From: Holothuria scabra
Taxonomy: Eukaryota; Echinodermata; Holothuroidea; Aspidochirotida; Holothuriidae
DNA length: 64,000 nt
Direction of reading: 5' to 3'
NCBI GenBank assembly: GCA_037179385.1
Contig: CM074179.1
Location: 67,103,806 to 67,167,805 of the forward strand
Shown here: piece by piece, positions 34,304 through 61,413 of the stretch
Position numbering within the stretch: position 1 is the stretch's first letter
Layout of the letters: each line of letters begins with the position of its first letter
The notes under the pieces: generated by a model
Seen by the model: only the letters and a program-made list of their open reading frames with translations
The model's database searches: none
What the model was told of the DNA's origin: nothing
Translations under genes and position numbers: made by a program

Positions 34304-35310
34304 AAGCGTAGCGCCACCATCAGTTGGCGCGGAGGGTACAAAGAAAATTTTGGATTTTAAAACCTCCCAGATGGCTAGAAATGGCATTTGCCAGGTTTAT
34401 TTGTCTCTAATTCTGGTGAGAAATTTTTTTATTTTTCTAAGATTAAAACAACCTTTTGAGATACTGATTAGCTCAGTTCATTACTCCACTGAACTATGTA
34501 CCCTAGGATCGCAAATCCGGAATCCTGCTGAATGTTGCAAGCAACTGTTCCAGTGCACGACTGAGTAAGGTATTTCCAGCCGAGTAGGGGAGCATTTCAC
34601 TTTTGGGGCACAAGATTTTTGCCCGAGAAATGTAATTCTGTCTGTAGGACAGTCAAAGCGGAGCGCCACCACTGGTTGGCGCGGAGCGTCCCAAAAATTT
34701 GAAAATTCGTACCCCTCAGACAGTCAAAAATGACATTTCCCAGGCTTGAAAAGGGGATCCAAGCAGTCACTTTTTTAAGTTTCAATTGCAGATAAACGTA
34801 CGTTCGTTCCAAACTAAAATTCAGCCAGAAAGACTAAGCGGAGCGCCACCATTAGTTGGCGCGAAGCGTACAAAACATTTTCAAATATCCGAGCGCTCAG
34901 ACAGTTGAAAATGGCATTTCCCGGTCTTATATGGGGATCTAAGCATTCGCTATTTTGAGTTTCCTTTTTTAAAAAAATGATCACTTGAAACTTAAATTCT
35001 GCTATGAAGCGGTGTAAGTGGAGCACCACCATAAGTTGGGACGAAGCGTGCAGGAAATTTTGAAAAACCTGACCACTTCAGATAGTCAAAACCTTTGCTT
35101 ATAGGGGGTCTTAGAAGTCACTAATTCGAGGGTCTGTTTGCACAAAAATTGTTCACTTGAAACTAAAATGCTGCTAGGAAAACTATATCTGCGCGGAACT
35201 TCACCGCTGGTTGGCGCGAAGCGAACAGAAAATTTTGAAAAATCGGACCCCTGAGACAGTCGAAAATGAAATTTCCCAGACTTATAGGGGGATCTTAGCA
35301 GTCGCTATTT
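34304..35310 (+). repeat. Diverged tandem array with GCGCC hairpin motif
   Basis: Five copies of a unit starting near AAGCGGAGCGCCACCA-N-TNGTTGGCGCGGAGCG-like sequence, at about 34305, 34655, 34833, 35012 and 35188. Spacing is mostly about 175-180 bp. Each is followed by (A)AATTTT, then CAGACAGTCAAAAATG and a GGGGATC word. The core can fold by pairing GGAGCGCC with GGCGCG. A sixth, lone copy lies outside the element at 32054. Confidence 0.75.
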
Positions 35311-36629
35311 GATCAGAATATTACCAGATAAAATGTGTCACTGCCAATCGATGAATCCCGCATCATTTCGGGGAAACTACAAACCGGAATTGAAAACATG
35401 CTAATGAATTTTACTCTATTGCGACTCTCGGCTAAATTCAATATATATTGAAAAAATTGTGTGCCCCAACTTCCTACTATATATGATTTTACTTTTGAAA
35501 AAATTAAGGCCTATGGGGATCTTATAGCAGTCGCTATTTTGATCAGAAGAATCAGATAAAATGTACCACTACCATTGGATGAAATGAAGTAGATGATTTT
35601 TCTTCTATTAGTAACACTTATTGACAGAATTGTCACGTTACATGGTGTGTTGAAATGAATTTTCAAGCAGACTTACGGGAAGACATTCTCACCCTACATC
35701 ATTAAATTATCGAAAATCAGATTACCCGATTCTCATAACCATTGCCCGTATTTGGCAATAGTTGCAATAGTTGAACAAATCACTTTAAAGAGAAAAATGG
35801 ACTTTATGATGAATAAGTTAAACGTTTTCCTGATAACACCACAACTCCCTGACATAATTATAACAATCTAGAGAACAATTAGCTCATGAATATCTTGTGC
35901 GAACTTTCCAATTCCGAAAAGGGCAAAGAGATGAAACGAACGAGCCACTTAGCTAGAAATTTACAGTTACGAAATGTCTTGAAATGTTCAAATCTTCGTC
36001 CGTAAACCAACAATTTGACCCTCTGTGCACGGTCTAAATTAAGTGTCTACGTCACATAACATAAGCTGATAAGGGTCAACTTATAGTAAGCAGAGAGTTG
36101 CAACTTCCCGTATTAAAGGGCCAAACTTTTCACCCCAAACTACAATTGTATTGCAGACGGGTTGTTGGAATGATGAAATTCGTCTTCTACGGAATCTTTT
36201 ACTCGACAGTTTATTCGTATTCATAGAACTGTCTTACTTATTGCTTTCATTAGGTAATCGTTTCATCAATTGCGAGTCATGGCCATACATAAACTTACTA
36301 CAATGACAATATTTTCTTCCGTAGTAAAAGGACGTCGTCAAAGAAGCAACAAAAAGTCCTTGCTATAGAATGTAATAAGAAACGTGTCTGGTTAATAATG
36401 TGATGACAGACGAATCGCAGCTAATAGCTATAAATTATAAACATCGACATTTTGGTATTCACGTTTCTTTATAGGACGTAAAAATGATGCAATGTATCTT
36501 TATGATTGATTACTGGATGGTTCGACACTCTGATTTGTGTAAGACAATATCGTTCAGGCTTGATTAAATGCTGAACTTAGAAATAATTGGGGAAGGGGTA
36601 CTAGTGACGTATATGAACGGGACTAATAC

Positions 36630-36659
36630 CAGGGAGCTGCTACTAAAGGCAGCTCCCTG
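36630..36659. repeat. Perfect 11-bp-stem hairpin
   Basis: CAGGGAGCTGC and GCAGCTCCCTG are separated by an 8-nt loop TACTAAAG. It resembles the end hairpins of the two Helentron-like elements but has no matching single repeat elsewhere that I noticed. Confidence 0.6.
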
Positions 36660-37089
36660 CTGTGACCTTTTTTGAATATAGTTCTTCTGTCAATGCAACC
36701 ATGGGACGACCCCATGGTTTTTCACGGACACAAAGTCATATGTATGACTTTGCAGTGGAGACAAAAGGTAGCACACCACCAATTCAAGGGAAATCCCGCC
36801 GAAGGAGGTTACCCTACGAATTTAACACCCTAGAAAAACTTTTTTTTTTTTGGGGGGGGGGGGGGCGAGATTAGACCATGTTAGTGAAGATATGTGTTCA
36901 ATTTGTGATCTCTATGTGGTAGGAAAGTAGTTGAAGTAATCATTCAAAGAAAATTGAAGGTATTTCAGGCATTTTTTGCAATATATCCTTCCGCGATGCA
37001 AAACGGCATTTTGAATGAGTCAAAAAACAGGAACCTGACTACTCTATTATACAGGCCCTCCTAGCGCGAACTCAACATCGTGTAGGCAA

Positions 37090-38719
37090 GTAATGGTGGT
37101 GTTAGTAAAAGAGGGGCAGCAGACCCACTTACCAGAAGTTGTTCATCCTTTTCAAAACGTGTCTTCCTTTCCTAAGTCATTGTTGTGTATCTTGATATCC
37201 TCATTTTCTATCAGCCAGCGAGCAGCAAGAACAACACTTCTAGGCCTAACATTTTCAGAAAAAACAGCCGTTTTATAACTTAATTTCCTCTTAAATTTGA
37301 CAGGAATTACTTGGCTCACTTCAAGTCTTATAGGTAAAGTTTTAATTGTTGCCACCACATCAGATGGGACATTAACAACATTTCACTTAATACTAAATTG
37401 CCCCCCTCGAGGAAGCTCACGCAACTGCATAAAAGGTGTTCGCAAAGCGACCAACCTTTTTTCAAGACGATGTAATTTCAATTCTTCTGGTATCTCATAC
37501 ATTTTCATATTATTATCTCGACTTAATAACGGAACTCTGCCTTCTTTTATATATTTTAAACAGGTTTTACAGACCCATCCTTTATCTATACCTCCTTCCT
37601 GCTTACAAATATTAGTATTTCCACTAAATCTAACTAAATTCACCCACAGTGCACATTCTTTATACCATAACTGCTCACAATAAAAGCAAACATATGTAGG
37701 CCCCTCCATAATTTTATTCCCAAAGCGATGTTGCAATTCTCTAATTGGACTCTCCTCTTCTTTTCTAAATTGACGCTTACGTATTTGTTCTCTAAGCATC
37801 ATTTTAGTACTATCACTTGCAATACCCACACTACGTTTAATCACAAAACCTTTATTTTCCCAACATTTATACCTATCTTCAGTCACTCCCATAGACCCTT
37901 TCACTAATATATGATTACTCCCCTCATTTAAACAAACATCTGCTCTCTTCACATAACTTTGCATTGACATTTGATAACGCTCCTCTTCAAATAAAATGTC
38001 TCCTCTTTTCAATATGTAACATTTAACACCGAAACATTCTTCACTATGTTCATTAACACAACCCCTCTTCAACCAATTCTCTATAACGCTGCTCTCATGT
38101 ACAGACTCATTATCTTCTATTTCCAACACTACGTCATAATGTACTCCACCTGTATTGACTTAATAAATGGCACGTTTTTCCCGATTAACTACACAATGAA
38201 CTTACAATGACTTGTCTTAAATAAAAATGATTATCTTCTACCCCTGTAACCAGTAATGCCAAACACCGAAAAAACAATTACCATCCCCACGTACTTTTCT
38301 CACACGAATCGGCCTACTCTCAATTGAAACACATTTTCCTATTTCAATAGACGGCAAATCAAACCCCCCAGTTTTCACAAAACCATGTTTTAATCTATCA
38401 ACACAAGCAGACAAGTTTCCTAAACATTTTTTCTCTCCAACAGCTATCAACAACGAAAAAATAAAATGTACATGCAGATCTTTCGGAACGTATAAATAAT
38501 ACCTCACGATCGTCATGTTCCCTACGTTCCCCATTATCACACCTCTGACTTTTTTCACATTCACTAGAACTTTTTTTTTGGTTTGTTCCCAACCCTGATA
38601 TCATCATTTTTCTCCTTTTCATAACTTTTATCTTGAAATTCACCCCCATACTTTCTTTTTCTTTGTTGCCAACCTTTCCTTTCTAAATTAAAAATCTTTG
38701 AACGGCCCTTCTTAGGCAT
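37090..38719 (-). pseudogene. Decayed Helentron-type protein (OTU plus DUF6570 segments)
   Basis: A likely start ATG at 38719-38717 (MPKKGRSKIFNLERKGW) is followed, in a different frame, by 38564-38238 ending VRKVRGDGNCFF, an OTU protease catalytic-Cys motif. At about 38165-38129 GGVHYDVV resembles the OTU catalytic-His motif, but the roughly 80 residues normally between the two are absent. The 248-residue frame 38129-37383 contains Cys pairs (CFYCEQLW; WVCKTCLKYI) and IPEELKLHRLEKRLVALRTP then FMQLRELPRGGQ, the DUF6570-like block before Helitron Rep domains. It continues frameshifted at 37358-37090 (VVLAARWLIENEDIKI). No Rep HUH or helicase motifs follow. Confidence 0.75.
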
Positions 38720-39378
38720 TGTAATATTCTCCACATAATTTTAAATTTAAAATAACAAATTTACCATAACCAGACACCTTGATATAACGATATAACACAA
38801 ATATTAATACTCGCCAACTCATACAAATAATATTAACTTACCAATAACAATGTTTCCCTCCAACAGAAACTTACTTTGTGAATATTGTCGTTAGTGTGAG
38901 AAATTCACACAGCCCTTTAAAGTCACAAAAACAGTGAACAAAACTCCTCTAAACTATCAAACTTTTTACTTCACCGCAACCCCGACCATGCCACTTGAAA
39001 AGAATAAATCCCTACAAAGAAATCCTCATATAAATACCCAAAATTCACTAAACACCAATCTGTAATGAATTAAAAAAACCAAAATGATGGCGCTGTGTTA
39101 AATTAACAAACAACCTTTTCCCCAGAGTACACACGGACCTGGTTTTTCCGCAAGATTGTTACTAAAAATAGAACACGTTTGCAAATTTTACATAAAAAAA
39201 CCCCCAATTTTACACTCTCACGAAAGTCATATTTCCACCAAAACTTAAAAACACGAAAGAGAAGTACCATCCCTACAAATTGCACTAAACCGTATTTCGA
39301 TACCACAAAGCATCTACAAGAAGATAGAAATAAAGTGCCGGAAAAGTCAGAAATTGACATCGCGAGAGTAACTGCATT

Positions 39379-39414
39379 AGTTGCGGTGCTGCCTGCAAGG
39401 CAGGCACCGCAACT
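39379..39414. repeat. Terminal hairpin of the Helentron-like element
   Basis: AGTTGCGGTGC-TGCC, a short loop, then GGCA-G-GCACCGCAACT: a 36-nt near-perfect stem with one bulge. Its outer arm is the inverse of the 12-bp repeat at the other end of the insertion (33656-33667). Confidence 0.8.
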
Positions 39415-39415
39415 A

Positions 39416-40805
39416 AAAAGGTGACCGTTCCCTAGCCTCAAACTATAGGCCGGTCTCTCTTACCTCGATTTGTTGCAAGGTCCTGGAACACATTATACAT
39501 TCTCATATTATGCATCACTTTTATAACCACTCAGTTATCACGAACAGGCAGCATGGCTTCAGACAACGCCATTCTTGTGAATCTCAATTGATCTTAACAA
39601 CCAATGACCTAGTGCAGTCTCTAGATCTTAGATCCCAGACTGACATGATTATCATGGATTTTTCTAAGGCTTTTGATACGGTTCCTCATAACCGTCTGCT
39701 TTGTAAATTACAAAACTATGGTATTAGAGGCAACACCCTTAACTGGATTGCTAATTTTCTTAAGTCCCGGAAGCAGAGAGTCGTAGTGAGTGGTGATTTT
39801 TCTGATTGGGTGGATGTTACCTCTGGTGTTCCCCAAGGTACAGTCTTGGGTCCCCTGTTGTTTTTAGTTTATATTAATGACCTGCCCGATAATATCTCTT
39901 CTGAAGTAAGACTTTTTGCTGACGGCTGTGTAATTTATAGACAGATAAAGAATAATCTTGACCAGGTTCAGCTCCAAAATGATCTAAACACCCTCTCTGA
40001 GTGGCAAAATAAATGGCAAATGCACTTTAATACCAAGAAGTGCTTTTCTATGAGGATTACTCACTCAAGGAAACCCAAGTTTTTTAATTATACTCTAGAT
40101 AACGATACCCTGAGTCTACCGATTGCCACACTTATCTGGGAGTTGACATCTCTAATACCCTTACCTGGAATAGACATATTAATCGTATCACTTCGTCAGC
40201 AAATAGGTCTTTGGCTTTTATTAAAAGAAATTTATACTCCTGCCCGAGGAGTGTCAAAGCTAATGCCTATCTCACACTTGTTAGGCCTTTATTGGAGTAT
40301 TCATCTTCTGTTTGGGATCCCTGCACCACTTCCCTATCCAATAAGGTTGAGCAAATTCAGCGTAGGGCTGCTAGGTTTGTTTATAATGACTATTCCCCCC
40401 ATAGTAGTGTGACTGAAATGCTAAACGACCTAGGGTGGGATAGTCTCAAAAACAGGCGTACTGCCAACAGGCTAGCAATTCTTCACAAAGCCAGATTGGG
40501 GCTCCTAGCCTTGCCAATCAACAACCTACAACCGGCCCGGCGGCCCTCTAGGCATCACCATTCTAATAGCTTTACAAATATAGCAACCAATAAGGACTGC
40601 TACAAATACAGTTTCTTTCCTCGGACCGTCAGAGACTGGAACCTACTCCCCCAGAACATTAGAGATCTCGAGGACCCCAAGCAATTCAAGAGCGCAGCCT
40701 TGAGGATCCTCAGACGGGACGACTAACTACATGCGCACACTTAACCCTGCACGTTTGACTCCACCAGGAGTGTTGTGCAGTATTTTTCCAGATCCAGATC
40801 CAGAT
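39416..40805 (+). pseudogene. Non-LTR retrotransposon reverse transcriptase, C-terminal part and 3' tail
   Basis: From 39417 it reads SNYRPVSLTSICCKVLEHII, then GFRQRHSCESQLI, MDFSKAFDTVPH (catalytic Asp, motif A) and GVPQGTVLGPLLFLVYINDL. The catalytic FADD box is FADG at 39915-39926, so one catalytic Asp is lost. A single-base frame change near 40108-40115 shifts the thumb region to the frame ending at 40726 (SVKANAYLTLVRPLLEYSSS; SFFPRTVRDWNLLP). The 3' end runs into CCAGAT repeats at about 40788-40809, a typical short tandem tail. CR1/L2/Jockey-like by overall appearance; the clade was not resolved. Confidence 0.88.
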
Positions 40806-41479
40806 CCAGTTGGTACCTGTTAAAATCCTATTAAAAACCTGTTGATTTTGTTCCAATACCTGTTGTACCTGTTAAAACCTGTTCAACAGGTTTCAACTGG
40901 AATTTTCTCCTGGGACTTTAAAGAGAAATAACATGAAAATTGTGACAGTTTAGCTGTTGCTTCAAAATAAGTTTGGGGAACTGCTCTTGACCTTTAAGTT
41001 GTAGCCATATGGATTTCTGCCACAGCCTGCATGGATTTCCTTCTTAAGAAATTCGATTGCCGCAGGGGCGGCCCAGGATATTTTGATAGCCTGAGTTCAA
41101 TGGGTGCTCCTTTTCTTCCCGTCCCTTCTCTTTTAGCAATTTTCTTACGAATATTAGAGGACCATAAATCACTCAGCCGGCACCCTTGGATCGATGCACG
41201 GAATTCGGACATAGCCTTATTAGGCTTGTTAGGCTTAACACGTGGCGTTAACTTAAAAGATAGGTTTTCACATTCTAAGTTTTAGGCAGTAGTCAAGGAC
41301 ATGCGCCTCGCCTTCAGTTGCAAAATCCCCGAAAAAATCAAACTGCTTTGAATTTTGAAGTTTCATGAATGTATGGTGGGAATATTTTCGAAAAAGTGGA
41401 AGCCTTTGTAATTTAACTGTGAAAAATTTATTAAAGTTGAGCAGCGCCATCTACCTAACAGTTGAACTCGACAGAAGAC
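40806..41479 (+). other. PSMC3 upstream flank
   Basis: Begins with imperfect ACCTGTTAAAA repeats and an AACCTGTTCAACAGGTT palindrome (40872-40888), then a fragment of the repeat family also present in JMJD6 introns (about 40920-41000). The last 100 bp before the ATG should contain the PSMC3 promoter and 5' UTR. No TATA box was seen at a convincing position. Confidence 0.5.
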
Positions 41480-58005
<16,526 letters not shown>

Positions 58006-58506
58006 AAGAGGGAGACATTTAAATATAGTTGCCAGGAAAAAAAAATTCGCAGCAAATGAAGCTTTATTCTAGAATGCTGTAATTATCAGAGGGGAGTACT
58101 GATAGGACAGGAGAATTTCGTTAAGATACGTAGAACTATCACCCTAAAACTGAAGTGGCAGTGCGTTGAATTCCTTAAATGGTGAGAGCTTTGCAAAGAT
58201 ATTCTCTGGCAACCCCTTCATCATTATGTTTGTGGCTGTTATGGTGTTGTGGAACTGGGGGCAGGGGGGAGGGGGGAGGGGTGTTGTACTGAAGAACAGC
58301 ATGTGTGAAATACAGTGAGCACCAGGTGCTGCTTAGTCCCTCGTTTCTGCTAAACAGCTCTCATTGGACCCTCAAAATGTTACCAGGTATTTTCACAATT
58401 AATTGTAGATTTCTCCTTACATTTTGCAACACTGAACCACTTACTGAGATTTTTTTTTATCAGCTTGAATGTGTTATATTGGTAACTTAGGACACAAACT
58501 GTTTTT
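58006..58506 (+). other. PSMC3 3' UTR / flank
   Basis: No canonical AATAAA was seen between the stop codon and the satellite element. A G-rich tract is at 58258-58281. Nothing coding. Confidence 0.5.
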
Positions 58507-58554
58507 TGATTCCTTGCCGTAGGCAGGCAAGGAATCTATGCGATGGTGATGTCG

Positions 58555-58555
58555 T

Positions 58556-58612
<57 letters not shown>
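58555..58612. repeat. (GT)n microsatellite
   Basis: Nearly pure GT dinucleotides, inside the left end of the satellite-filled element. Confidence 0.95.
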
Positions 58613-58613
<1 letters not shown>

Positions 58614-58619
58614 ATGTGA

Positions 58620-61290
58620 CGCTTTGGCTTGTAAACACGATATCTCAAGAAGGGTAAGTCCGAGGGATCTCATACTTGGCATGTGGATTGCCCATATTGA
58701 GTAGATGATCCCTATTGTTTTTGGTGGACGTCAAAGGTCACTTGGGGTCACGAGAGGTCAAAAGGTCAAAATCTTGTAAACACGATATCTCGAGAACGGT
58801 ACATGTGACTATGCTCATATTTGGTGTGTGGGTTGGTCATATTGAGTAGATGATCCCTATTGATTTTCTTGGAGGTCAAAGGTCATTTGGGGTCACGAGA
58901 GGTCAATAGGTAAATTCCTTAGAAATTGCTTGTAAACACGGTATCTCAAGAAGGGTAAGTGTGACTAATCTCATATTTGGTGTGTGCATTGGCCATATTG
59001 AGTAGATGATCCCTATTGTTTTGGTGTAGATCAAACGTCATTTCGGGTCACTAGAGGTCAAAAGGTCAAAACTTCGTAAACACGATATCTCGAGAACGGT
59101 ACATGTGACTATGCTCATATTTGGTGTGTGGGTTGGTCATATTGAGTAGATGATCCCTATTGATTTTCTTGGAGGTCAAAGGTCATTTGGGGTCACGAGA
59201 GGTCAATAGGTAAATTCCTTAGAAATTGCTTGTAAACACGGTATCTCAAGAAGGGTAAGTGTGACTAATCTCATATTTGGTGTGTGCATTGGCCATATTG
59301 AGTAGATGATCCCTATTGTTTTTGGTGTAGATCAAACGTCATTTCGGGTCACTAGAGGTCAAAAGGTCAAAACTTCGTAAACACGATATCTCGAGAACGG
59401 TACATGTGACTATGCTCATATTTGGTGTGTGGGTTGGTCATATTGAGTAGATGATCCCTATTGATTTTCTTGGAGGTCAAAGGTCATTTGGGGTCACGAG
59501 AGGTCAATAGGTAAATTCCTTAGAAATTGCTTGTAAACACGGTATCTCAAGAAGGGTAAGTGTGACTAATCTCATATTTGGTGTGTGCATTGGCCATATT
59601 GAGTAGATGATCCCTATTGTTTTTGGTGTAGATCAAACGTCATTTCGGGTCACTAGAGGTCAAAAGGTCAAAACTTCGTAAACACGATATCTCGAGAACG
59701 GTACATGTGACTATGCTCATATTTGGTGTGTGGATTGGTTATATTGAGTAGATGATCCCTATTGATTTTTGTAGAGGTCAAAGGTCATTTGGGGTCACGA
59801 GAGGTCAATAGGTAAATTCCTTAGAAATTGCTTGTAAACACGGTATCTCAAGAAGGGTAAGTGTGACTAATCTCATATTTGGTGTGTGCATTGGCCATAT
59901 TGAGTAGATGATCCCTATTGTTTTTGGTGGAGATCAAAGGTCATTTGGGGTCACGAGAGGTCAAAACGTCAAAACTTCGTAAACACGATATCTCGAGAAC
60001 GGTACATGTGACTATACTCATATTTGGTGTGTGGGTTGGTCATATTGAGTAGATGATCCCTATCGTTTTTGGTGGAGGTCAAAGGTCATTTGGGGTCACG
60101 AGAGGTCAAAAGGTCAAAACTTCGTAAACACGATATCTGGAGAACGGTACATGTGACTATACTCATATTTGGTGTGTAGGTTGGTCATATCGAGTAGATG
60201 ATCCATATTGTTTTTGGTGGAGGTCAAAGGTCATTTGGGGTCACGAGAGGTCAAAAGGTCAAAACTTCGTAAACACAATATCTGGAGAACGGTACATGTG
60301 ACTATACTCATATTTAGTGTGTAGGTTGGTCATATCGAGTAGATGATCCATATTGTTTTTGGTGGAGGTCAAAGGTCATTTGGGGTCACGAGAGGTCAAA
60401 AGGTCAAAACTTCATAAACATGATATCTCGAGAATGGTACATGTGACTATGCTCATATTTGGTGTGTAGGTTGGTCATATTAAGTAGATGATCCCTGTCG
60501 ATTTTCAAGGAGGTCAATGGTCATTTGGGGTCACGAGAGGTCAAAAGGTCAAAACTTCGTAAACACGGTATCTCAAGAATGGTACATGTGACTGTGCTCA
60601 TATTTGGTGTGTGGGTTGGTCATATTGAGTAGATAATCCCTATTGATTTTCGTGGAGGTCAAAGTTCATTTGGGGTCACGAGAGGTCAATAGGTAAATTT
60701 CTTAAAAATTGCTTTTAAACACGGTATCTCAAGAAGAGTAAGTGTGACTAATCTCATGTTCGGTGTGTGCCTTGGCCATATTGAGTAGATGATCCCTACT
60801 GCTTTTGGTGGAGATCAAAGGTCATTTGGGGTCACGAGAGGTCAAAAGGTCAAAACTTCGTAAACACGATATCTCGAGAACGGTACATGTGACTATACTC
60901 ATATTTTGCGAGTGTGTTGGCCATATTGAGTAGATGATCCCTATTGTTTTTGGTGGAGGTCAAAGGTCATTTGGGGTCATGAGAGGTCAAAAGGTCAAAA
61001 CTTTGTAAACACGATATCTCAAGAACGGTACATGTGACTGTGCACATTTAGTGTGTGGATTGGTCATATTGAGTAGATGATCCCTACTGATTTTCTGAAA
61101 GGTCAAATTTCATTTGGAGTCAGCATGTTCAAAGCCTGACAAGCTTTCCTGCACAGTCTTTCAAGAAATGTCACTTGTAGGGTCCTGTAACTTGTCCTGT
61201 AGATGGCACATAGTGAATACATGGTCCCAGAAGTTTTTGGTGGAGGTCAAATGTCATTTGGGTTCACAACGGGCAAGGGGGATCTCAATG
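58620..61290 (+). repeat. Satellite array with nuclear-receptor-type direct repeats
   Basis: Unit of about 145-150 bp: GTAAACACGATATCTCGAGA, ACGGTACATGTGACT, CATATTGAGTAGATGATCCC, then AGGTCAAAGGTCATTTGGGG and TCACGAGAGGTCAAAAGGTC. Between about 58.77 and 59.92 kb two unit types alternate with a 300-bp higher-order period, almost identical between periods. After about 59.93 kb a single type repeats at about 145 bp and decays towards 61.29 kb. Perfect AGGTCAAAGGTCA lies at 58873, 59173, 59474, 59775, 60076, 60221, 60366 and 60957. Confidence 0.92.
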
Positions 61291-61413
61291 TAGGAAAATT
61301 GGATGCCTTGCATGTGTACTTTGTGGGCACATTATGGAGCCCTGTTAATTGAAAAACATTGCCAAGCAATGTCAATGTGAAAAAAGGCCTTACATTTCAG
61401 CGGCAAGGAATCA

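Larger units (their letters stand above)
33640..39415 (-). mobile_element. Helentron-like (Helitron2) element inserted in the reverse transcriptase
   Basis: The insertion splits an RT whose codon register resumes across it, apparently in an A run, with no evident target duplication. Subterminal inverted repeat AGTTGCGGTGCC lies at 33656-33667 and its inverse GGCACCGCAACT at 39403-39414. The right copy is one arm of a 36-nt hairpin (39379-39414). On the - strand it carries broken remnants of a protein with OTU and DUF6570-type segments, as known for Helentron proteins. Rep and helicase domains were not found, so the copy is internally deleted. A tandem-like GC-hairpin repeat fills 34304-35310. 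Exact ends are uncertain by some 15 bp at the left. Confidence 0.7.
58507..61413. mobile_element. 2.9-kb element with end hairpin, filled by a satellite (HINE-like candidate)
   Basis: The left end TGATTCCTTGCCG (58507-58519) and right end CGGCAAGGAATCA (61401-61413) are perfect inverted repeats. The left repeat is also one arm of a hairpin (GATTCCTTGCC 58508-58518, GGCAAGGAATC 58526-58536). After a (GT)n tract the body is an array of roughly 145-bp units. No coding region and no clear target duplication. The one-plain-end, one-hairpin-end design matches the insertion at 33640-39415 and resembles published non-autonomous Helentrons that carry central tandem repeats. The class assignment is inference. 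Confidence 0.6.

Noticed and set aside
34125..34568. 147-residue frame rich in Gly, Pro and Trp
   Set aside because: Runs through the GGGGCC-rich and GGAGCGCC repeat sequence; composition and repetition explain it.
33656..39414. Classical cut-and-paste transposon with 12-bp TIR
   Set aside because: No target duplication, hairpin at only one end, and OTU/DUF6570-type coding remnants fit a Helentron-like element better.
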